Assembly (NCBI GenBank): GCA_028571685.1
Contig: CM053146.1
Coordinates: 19,999,431 to 20,063,430, forward strand
Direction of reading: 5' to 3'
Length of the DNA: 64,000 nt
DNA from: Heterohyrax brucei
Taxonomy: Eukaryota > Chordata > Mammalia > Hyracoidea > Procaviidae
The translations under genes were made by a program, and so were the position numbers. Shown here one piece after another: positions 57,356 through 64,000 of the stretch (position 1 is the first letter of the stretch; every line of letters starts with the position of its first letter). The notes beneath the pieces are model-generated. The model made no database searches. It was not told the DNA's origin and was given only the letters and a program-made list of their open reading frames with translations.

Positions 57356-58189
57356 AGAAAGAAAGAAAGAACAGCACTAGAGAACGGTGAACCAATGTGT
57401 ATGTGCTGTTTGGTCAAGAAGGAGTGGCCTGAAAATTGTCCACCAGACTAAACCTTGAGGAGACAGCAGGGAGCCTAGCAAAGACTCACCATGTGGTTTG
57501 GTCAGTTTTGTGACCAAAGGCTTACAGCATGAGTGATCCTTACAGCACCCACTGCGGGGGGGGCCTTGGTCTCCCCAGAACTCTATGGGGCAGGCTGATA
57601 TTTCCCCAACTTTCTGACAAGGAGACTGATACGTAGAGAGATTCTAACACTTGTCCAAAGTCTCTAGGGGGAGAGACACAGAGCAGAGCCCAGAGGCACA
57701 GAGCAGAGCTCGACTTGCAGTCCTGGACCAAGCACATAGTTTTTCTCCTCCCAGGCTTGTGACAGTAGGTAGAGAGAAAGACAGGGAGAAGGCTGGGCCA
57801 AGACCCACTAAGGAGAGCAGAGAGGGCCTTGTGGTGAGGAGGCAGAGCAGGGCCTAGAGGGAGTAGAAGCTGCCGGAGAGGCTGGGTTCACTGAGGCTGC
57901 TGAGGGTGGCCCTGCAACCGCTAGTGCAGCCTGGCCGAGCAGCCAGAACAGGTGGTTCGACAGTGGCCAAGCCAGAGAGGCTGAAGATGATGAGGACTGA
58001 CCAGAGCACTGTGGAGCGTGGGTGGCCGCGTGGATGGCCTAGAAGTCCTGAAGGGTTAGTAGAGAGCAGGCAGCACGTTTTGAGGGATTTCTGAGACAGA
58101 GAGTAGGGAAAGGGAAGCAGGGTGTTTGGGGACTGCTTGCCTGGGTGTGGCTGGAGTGGGGAAGGATTGACCTCATTCAGCTTATATCC
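57356..58189. other. Mostly unassigned, one MIR-like piece
   Basis: At about 57560-57680 the text tctgacaaggagactgatac with acttgtccaaagtctctagg fits a MIR. The rest, purine-rich from about 57760 to 58100, has no clear identity. Confidence 0.45.
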
Positions 58190-58375
58190 TGTTGCTGTCC
58201 TGTCAGTTCCAATTTGTGGTGACCACATGTGTTACAGAGTAGAACTGCTCCTTAGTGTTTTCTTGGCTGTAAGCTTTACAGGAGCAGACTGTCAGGTCTT
58301 TCTTCCAGGGTGCCACTCAGTGAATTTGAACCACCAACTTTTAGGTTCATAGTAGAGGGCAAATCTTTTGCTCCA
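58190..58375 (-). repeat. AfroSINE, long variant (reverse)
   Basis: Reverse reading shows ggtggttcaaattcactgag, the extra block aagacctgacagtctgctcc and caccacaaattggaactgac. Confidence 0.85.
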
Positions 58376-58644
58376 CAGGGGCAATGTCCAGGTAGCAGTA
58401 GACCCAAGTCCCTATGACCTTGCAGCCTGTATCAGACAACCTTCATTGCAAACCTTCCGCACCCCCCCTACACTATCACATTGTTTTTTTCTATTCTTCA
58501 TTTCCCTCTCCCTGCAAAAGACTCTGGGTACTTTCTGGAATCTATGCAGGATTCTTGGTCTTCACTTAGCTGTTATACAGAGGGAAGACAGGGGCAATTT
58601 TTCCAGCCTCTGTCTGAGTCAAGGCCTTGGAGCTGGCTCCATTC

Positions 58645-58740
58645 CCAGCCCCACTCACTGGCTGTGTGACCTTGGGCAATTCACTGCACCTCTCTGTTAA
58701 CTGTCTGTAAGATGAAGACACCACCACCACGTATCCCCAT
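58645..58740 (+). repeat. MIR SINE fragment
   Basis: The sequence actggctgtgtgaccttggg, caattcactgcacctctctg is the classical MIR core. Confidence 0.9.
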
Positions 58741-58982
58741 GGCTAGCACTAAGCACAAGGAGGTAATGTTGAAAGACTCAGAGTTTAATGCATCTTAAAT
58801 ATGACGACAAGAAAATAGTAACAGTAATTCATTGATTCTCACAGGTGCATATTTCTCAAATCAGGATGCATCTTAAAATAGATGGATTCTTGCAGGTGTA
58901 ATTGGCAGCCTTTGTTCTAAATGGTATACCAATGATGTGTTTTGCAGCACTGGCAGCTTGACTTCAGGCAATGCCGACTTAA

Positions 58983-59165
58983 TCACCAGCTGCCTTTGAA
59001 TCGACTATGACTTGTGGCAACCGCACGCGTGTCAGGCAGATTTGTGTTCCCTAAGGTATTCAGAGGCTGATTTCTCAGAAGAGGATTGCCTGGTCTTTCT
59101 TTCCAGGTTCTTCTGGGTGGACTTGAGCCTCCAAATTTTCAGTTAGCACCTGAATGCCTTGATGT
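58983..59165 (-). repeat. AfroSINE, older variant (reverse)
   Basis: Reverse reading: caggtgctaactgaaaattt, tggaggctcaagtccaccca, gaaagaccaggcaatcctct, aagtcatagtcgattcaaag. More diverged than the other copies. Confidence 0.75.
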
Positions 59166-59839
59166 CCTCTTTGCTCTGCTGACCTACCCTGGGCCCCTCC
59201 TAGGGTGCTTCCGTGCTTTCTCGGTGAGATGAGTGTGCTCTGTTTACGGAATCTCCCTTATCTCTGCTCATGGCAGCCCTAGTAGATGGCTCCCTCATCT
59301 TAAACCATGGTTTTTCGATGGGTGGCCCTCTTTTTCTCCGGATGTTTTAAAACCCACGGACAAAGCAACAACACATCACTGAGAAGGGGGAGGACCATTC
59401 CAGTTGGGCTGGCACTCAGCTTGGCACACTTCTGCAAGGCATATGACAACTGGTCAAACCCTGGGCCCCACTCCTCACTCAGATTCTATGGAGGTAGCTC
59501 AAAACCTATACTTTTACAAGATTCCTAGGGGATCTGATATATTCTTGCACTTGGGAACCAGGGAGGGGCATGGCACTGTATTATACAGATGGCCTGTCCC
59601 TATACAGAGTTTGGGTGATAAAGAAAGGCACCTGCTTTTCTTGTGGGGTTCCACCTGGATGGAGATCCAGCAAGCAGTGCTGTGACTGCCTGCTGACTCT
59701 CAGTGCTGGAAGCAATGATGTGGAGGGTGGGGTGGGCAGCACCCACCCTAGGCCATCCTAGCTATATTCTACCCAAGAAGGCACCACGAGTCAAGTGAAC
59801 AGAAGAAGCAATGTTAAAAGAATCACAGTGACACACATT
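59166..59839. other. Unassigned sequence
   Basis: No repeat recognised. The 93-residue frame at 59404-59685 lacks motifs. Part of it might be a retroviral remnant, but I cannot show it. Confidence 0.4.
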
Positions 59840-60030
59840 GAAGTGCTTCATAGATACTGTCACAGCAAGTCCTATAACTGTGGCTTGTGATGATTTCTGC
59901 TTTGCCACATTTCAGTGATGAATAAATTGAAGTTAGGGAGGTAGAATAGTTTGCCCATCACCACAGAGATATTAGGTAGCAATGCCAGGTTTCACGCTGT
60001 GCTTGGCTGACTTCAGGGCCCATGCTGTAA
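59840..60030 (+). repeat. MIR SINE
   Basis: Text cagtgatgaataaattgaag, tagaatagtttgcccatcac, cacagagatattaggtagca in MIR order. Confidence 0.8.
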
Positions 60031-60119
60031 CTGTGGGTCCTCTTAGCCCTTACCCACCACAGAAGAATCCCATTGTGTTTGAGGTAGTACCTGTGTTCCT
60101 AAGGCAGACTGGGTGAGTA

Positions 60120-60340
60120 CTTGGGTGGTACAGGTAGTTAGCCCACTCAGCTGCTAGCTCAAATGCTGGAGGCTGAAATCTACCCAAAGGCACCTAGGAA
60201 GAAAGGCCTGGAAATCTACTTCTCAAAAAAATCAGCCATTGAAAACCATTTGGAGCACAGTTTTACCCTGACACACATTGGTTTGCCGTGAGTTGGGGTT
60301 GATTCATTGGCGGCAGCTGCTGGCGGTGGTAGTGGAAGAA
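60120..60340 (+). repeat. AfroSINE, older variant
   Basis: Text gggtggtacaggtagttagc, aggaagaaaggcctggaaat, gccattgaaaaccatttgga and tgagttggggttgattcatt. It is a forward copy of the variant seen in reverse at 58983. Confidence 0.88.
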
Positions 60341-60424
60341 ATGGTACAGGTGACTGGAAAGGAAGCAAGCAACAACAGATCTGGTGTTTCATTCATTCAG
60401 CAAGTGTTTACTGAGCACCTATTA

Positions 60425-60569
60425 TGAACACAGGTGTCGCTAGGTGGTACAAATGGTAGAACACTAAGCTATTGACTATATAGCTGATGCTTCAAATCTG
60501 TCAAGGGGCACCTTGGAAGACAGTCTTAGTGATCTACTCCTGAAAGGTCACAGCCATTGAAAACCCTAT
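60425..60569 (+). repeat. AfroSINE, left part, cut by an LTR
   Basis: Text gtgtcgctaggtggtacaaa, ccttggaagacagtcttagt and gccattgaaaaccctat. The element is completed at 61123-61200. The bases cctat (60565-60569) repeat after the LTR. Confidence 0.92.
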
Positions 60570-60570
60570 T

Positions 60571-61122
60571 TGTTTTAGTCATGGTGCTGCTGTAACAGAA
60601 ATACTACAAGTGGCTTTAACAAAAAATAAATTCATTCTCTCACAGTCTAGAAGGCTACAAGTCTGAATTCAGGGTACCAGCTGCAGGGAAAGACTTTGTC
60701 TCTGTCAGTTCTGGAGGAAAGATCTTGTCATCAGTCTTACCTTGCTCTGTAAATACCTCAGCACAGGAACACTCTGCTCCTGGCACTGCTTTCTTGGTGA
60801 TATGAGGTACCCACGTCTCTCTGCTCACTTCTCCCTTTGACTCTGTAGGACAGAACAGAAATGCTCCATAGAGTTTCGGAAAAGTTCCTGGTGCATTTGA
60901 ACTGCCAACCTTTGGGTTAGCGGGGGTAGCACTTAACCACTAGGCTGCCATCTAATCAATATAACTGCTATTAATCTATTTCATTACATAATAGTAATAG
61001 GATTTATAATACACAGGGAAATCACATCAGACGACAAAATGGTAAACAATCAAACAACACTGGGAATCATGACTCAGTTAAGTTGACAGATACTTTGAGG
61101 GGGCACAATTCAATCCATGACA
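60571..61122 (-). mobile_element. Solo MaLR-like LTR (reverse) inside an AfroSINE
   Basis: It starts tgttttagtcatggtgctgc and ends acaattcaatccatgaca. The duplication cctat flanks it (60565-60569 and 61123-61127, with one extra t on the left). A reversed AfroSINE is inserted at 60843-60955. The layout gives the order SINE, then LTR, then SINE. Confidence 0.92.
60843..60955 (-). repeat. AfroSINE (reverse) inside the LTR
   Basis: Reverse reading: atggcagcctagtggttaag, gctaacccaaaggttggcag, actctatggagcatttctgt. The 3' end is short, stopping at ctctgtaggacagaac. Confidence 0.88.
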
Positions 61123-61200
61123 CCTATGAAGCACAGTTCTACTCTGTCACATGGGGTTGCCATGAGTCAGATGAACTCAATAACTGGTTTATTTTTTTTT
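61123..61200 (+). repeat. AfroSINE, right part
   Basis: Text cctatgaagcacagttctac, tctgtcacatggggttgcca and tgagtcagatgaactcaata completes the SINE of 60425-60569, followed by a T-run. Confidence 0.92.
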
Positions 61201-61359
61201 ATGAGTCTGCAGCTATTATTATCCATGGCATATATAAGGGAGCAAAGCAAATCAGCTCCCCGCCTGCCTGGAGTGTGCCTTTTTGCAGGGGTTAGGGAAT
61301 AGAGTGGGAGTCAGCCAGTCAGTGGGACATCACAGTCACACATGGTGCTATATAAGCAC

Positions 61360-61990
61360 TTAGTGCTGTGGGGGGAACAAGGATGGAGAGTAGAGGATAT
61401 CAGGGCAGTCATTCTGAGGATGACAGGTTTAATGATGGCCTACATGATGAGGAAGTAAAATTTGTCAGTGCCTGAAGAGGAATGTTCCGGGCACTGGGTC
61501 CAGAGTGCAGAGGGCTTTAGCCAGGAGCCCACTCAGTGTATCAGAGGAATCAGGTGGTGAGAGTGACAAGAGAGAAAGAGGAGAGGAGAGGAGGGTGACA
61601 AGCCAGCAGGGGCTAGATCTGAGTGGCATGGGTTGCAGCAGGGACCGGGGGTGGAGTTGGATGTTTTTGTACATGCAGCAGGAGACTGTTGAAAGGTTTG
61701 CAGCAAAAGAAGGATCAGACCTTACTTGCTCTTTATATGGTAATTTCGGCTGCCTGTGTAGAGTGGAAGGCTGGTGAGGAGATCCTGCAGCCCTCCGAAG
61801 AAGAGCTGGTGGGGACATTCTGGGAGGGCAAAGGGTGTGGATCTGTTCTGAGGGCAGAACTTAGCAGATGTGCTGATGGACAGTTGCACAAGGCATGTGA
61901 GATTAGGACCAGGGATGAGCCTGGCACCTGGAGGGGGCAAGACTGGCAGAGGGGCAGACCCCTTAGACACTGGACCTAATCATGCAGATG
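61360..61990 (+). repeat. Old mammal-wide interspersed repeat (unnamed)
   Basis: Text gccagcaggggctagatctg, gtttgcagcaaaagaaggat, cagaccttacttgctct and ggagatcctgcag resembles the ancient repeat at 20015-20970. It accounts for overlapping frames of up to 118 residues with no motifs. Confidence 0.45.
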
Positions 61991-63154
61991 GGAGCAATGT
62001 GGATGTGTAGGTCTCTAGCTGTGCTGTCACACTCAAGGTAGCAGGGAGACCCTGACCCTTGGCTCAGCATTCCTGCAAGGAGGAAGAAGTCCACCTGCAG
62101 CTCCTGCCCACCCCAGTGATTCCATTCTTTCCCTTTCTATAAGGTAAGAGACTCTTTCTTCTGGAAGCCTGCCTGACAGCCAGTTCAGTCATGGACATGC
62201 TGATACAGAGATGATGTGAGAGCCCTGAGCAGATGGTAGTCAGTGACGGCCACGGGCAGGCGAGACTCCAGGGAGAAGCCTAGCTGCAGACAGGCCTGTG
62301 TCGTAGCATCTAGATAGAGGAACCGGAAGCTGCGAGCTTCTGAAAGCACGAGGGAGCTGGGTAGAGGACAACCATAGAGCCCACAGTTGGGGGCCTCCCT
62401 GTGGAGGAGTGGAAGGGAGCCAGCAGCGAGAGTTAGAGGGACTTGGCAGTTACACTGATGACAGAAACAAGGATAATTGTGATGATAATAATTGGTGTCC
62501 TTACTGAGTCCAAAGAGATAGACCTTAGGGAGGAGAAGACTTGCCCGAGGCCACCAGATAGTGCCTAGATCTGCCTGGCCTTCAAGTCTGGTCATTCTAA
62601 TCAGTGTTTCCCTATCAGACCTAATATCTCATGTTTTGTTTTGCTGCCCTCTCTCACAACAGCAAATCTGATGACTCAAGTTGGCTAAGCTGTTGTGTCT
62701 TTATTTCTGCCTCTGACCTGAGTCCTTGAGCTCATGGGCAGATTGGCTGGAAGTCTGAAAGGTTGTAAGAAACTGGGAAAGCTTGGAGAGGCCAGAAATT
62801 TGCTAGAGGTGGGAGGCAGACAAGTGTCACAGGGCCCATGCTTGGGTAGGTGACACAGTGACAGCTGTGTCCACTCAGACTGGAGGATACTATAATACAG
62901 AGAGAACAGGGACATCCATGACTATCACCTCCCTGGCATTCTCTTCCCTGCAGGTGGCACTGGCTCATCCTACCCTCATAGCCTAATAAGATAGGCACCT
63001 GTCCTCTTGCGCTCTATAGAGGGGCTAAGAAACTCACAAGGACGTAGGAGTCAGGCCCAGGGCTGTCTTTCATCACATCTCAAGTGTGCAACCTTTAGGC
63101 AATTAGTAGTGCCTCTCCATGTTTAGTGTCTACATGGACATCTCTTTTATGATT
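61991..63154. other. Mostly unassigned, one MIR-like piece
   Basis: At about 62440-62610 the text agacttgcccgaggccacca with ataattgtgatgataataat is MIR-like. The 136-residue minus frame (62185-62595) runs across it antisense and is not a gene. Confidence 0.45.
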
Positions 63155-63295
63155 TTTCACTTATGCCTCACAGTGACCCCACTAGTTAAATATTATTAGT
63201 TCTATTTTACAGAAAAGGAAGCGAGGCCAAGGAGAGTCAATTAAGGTCACCTAGCAAGTAGGCTCCAGAGCTTGCATTCAAACCTTAGTCATCTT
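63155..63295 (+). repeat. MIR SINE
   Basis: Text ttctattttacagaaaagga, gtcaattaaggtcacctagc, aagtaggctccagagcttgc in MIR order. Confidence 0.85.
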
Positions 63296-63317
63296 CCCTG
63301 CTAGAACTTCTAGCACG

Positions 63318-63620
63318 CTAGGCACAGCACGGCCACCCCATCCCCTCGACTGGGCTAAGGAGAAGCAAGGTCAACAGAGCACAGCAGCCTCTCCTCAAGA
63401 TGGCACCATTCTCTTTCCTTGTTTTGCCATGTTTGACTGATTCCAAGACGGCATCTTTTGACACACTGACATCTTTGAAATCTTTGTCAGTCCAGGTGTC
63501 TGGTGTGAGCTTGTTGTCTTTTTCTGGGATGGGCATCAGAACTTGTAGGTTGGTAGTCAGCAGCTTGGAAGGAAATCCTGGAGCCAGTAGTGAAGCAGTC
63601 TTAAAAGGAATTCGCAGCAC
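63318..63620 (-). other. Unrecognised 100-residue frame, possible relic
   Basis: The frame has a protein-like hydrophilic middle (TPDTWTDKDFKDVSVSKDA, then TRKENGAILRR) unlike the compositional frames elsewhere, but I do not recognise the family. The Met start is arbitrary because the frame may extend upstream in other phases. It could be a fragment of a processed pseudogene or chance. No intron signals or tail are visible. Confidence 0.25.
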
Positions 63621-64000
63621 AGAGGATGAAACTGCATGAAAAACCTTGACTTTAACAGCATAATAATAGTTAAGAGACTAAAGGGTAGTTCTCTGAACAT
63701 GAAGAAGTTCTAGGAATTATTGGCCCAATGGCAACGTGCAAACATGCCCTCCTAGGTGTTAATGATCTACATCCAAAAAAGCAAGAAATAGGACAATCTC
63801 CTCACTTCCCTTACATGGGTGCGCACTGTGGCTCACAGTGACATGGGCTGAGGTGGCAAGAGTGGGAGGCAATGGTTGGTCTGATGGTCTTTGTGGCTAA
63901 AGACTCAGCCCAGCTGACTGAAGGTGGGTCAAGAGAGATCAGTAATCCCTGGAGTAGGATATCATGCTTCATAATGTAGAACGTCAGTAGAAAAGAGAAA
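63621..64000. other. Unassigned sequence to window end
   Basis: No repeat, RNA gene or coding signal recognised. Confidence 0.45.

Noticed and set aside
62185-62595. 136-residue minus-strand frame
   Set aside because: It runs antisense over a MIR-like piece and shows no domain, signal peptide or splice context.

Overview
This is mammalian nuclear DNA from an afrotherian, most likely an elephant or another paenungulate. The main evidence is about two dozen copies of a tRNA-like SINE of the AfroSINE type (5' block near tggtgtagtggttaa, middle ccttggaaactctatgg, 3' block near cgacttgacggca). A BovB/RTE-type LINE whose 3' tail matches some of those SINEs, a lineage-type L1 and many MaLR-like LTRs agree with this. 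Family names come from recognising sequence, not from a database search, and nothing here fixes the species. I find no intact host gene. The only host-gene-derived sequence I recognise is a decayed processed pseudogene of FAM118 (best fit FAM118B) at 704-1735. The window reads as intergenic or deep intronic.

Layout. 1-2340: AfroSINEs and the FAM118B retropseudogene. 2340-10090: one old plus-strand L1 split by a younger L1, two SINEs, two MaLR-like LTRs (one carrying a foldback mariner derivative) and an RTE fragment. 10090-15945: MaLR-like LTRs and internal sequence, a solo LTR with a perfect 5-bp target duplication (13565-14132), and two marked hairpin regions. 15945-18445: the longest RTE copy, with recognisable endonuclease and reverse-transcriptase blocks. 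18446-22684: L1 fragments, SINEs and LTRs. 22685-31600: minus-strand L1s, one interrupted by a complete LTR-internal-LTR MaLR-like element (26810-28786). 31600-36540: SINEs, MIRs and mostly unassigned sequence. 36672-39240: remains of an ERVL-type pol region. 39933-41230: a near full-length dead mariner. 41645-47934: L1 3' ends, a hAT-like piece, TG and CA tracts, a candidate class II-like LTR and a pyrimidine tract. 48335-48893: a second foldback mariner derivative. 50146-57355: a full-length but dead L1. 57356-64000: unassigned sequence, MIRs, AfroSINEs and a SINE cut in two by an LTR.

How the parts relate. The sequence is a record of successive insertions. L1 probably supplied the machinery for the FAM118B retrocopy and RTE for the AfroSINEs (shared 3' tails). 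MaLR-like LTRs left 5-bp duplications, and mariner gave rise to a rearranged non-autonomous form seen twice. I did not find a new multi-gene system. The observations most worth following are the foldback mariner subfamily, the complete MaLR-like element, the candidate class II-like LTR and the FAM118B retrocopy.
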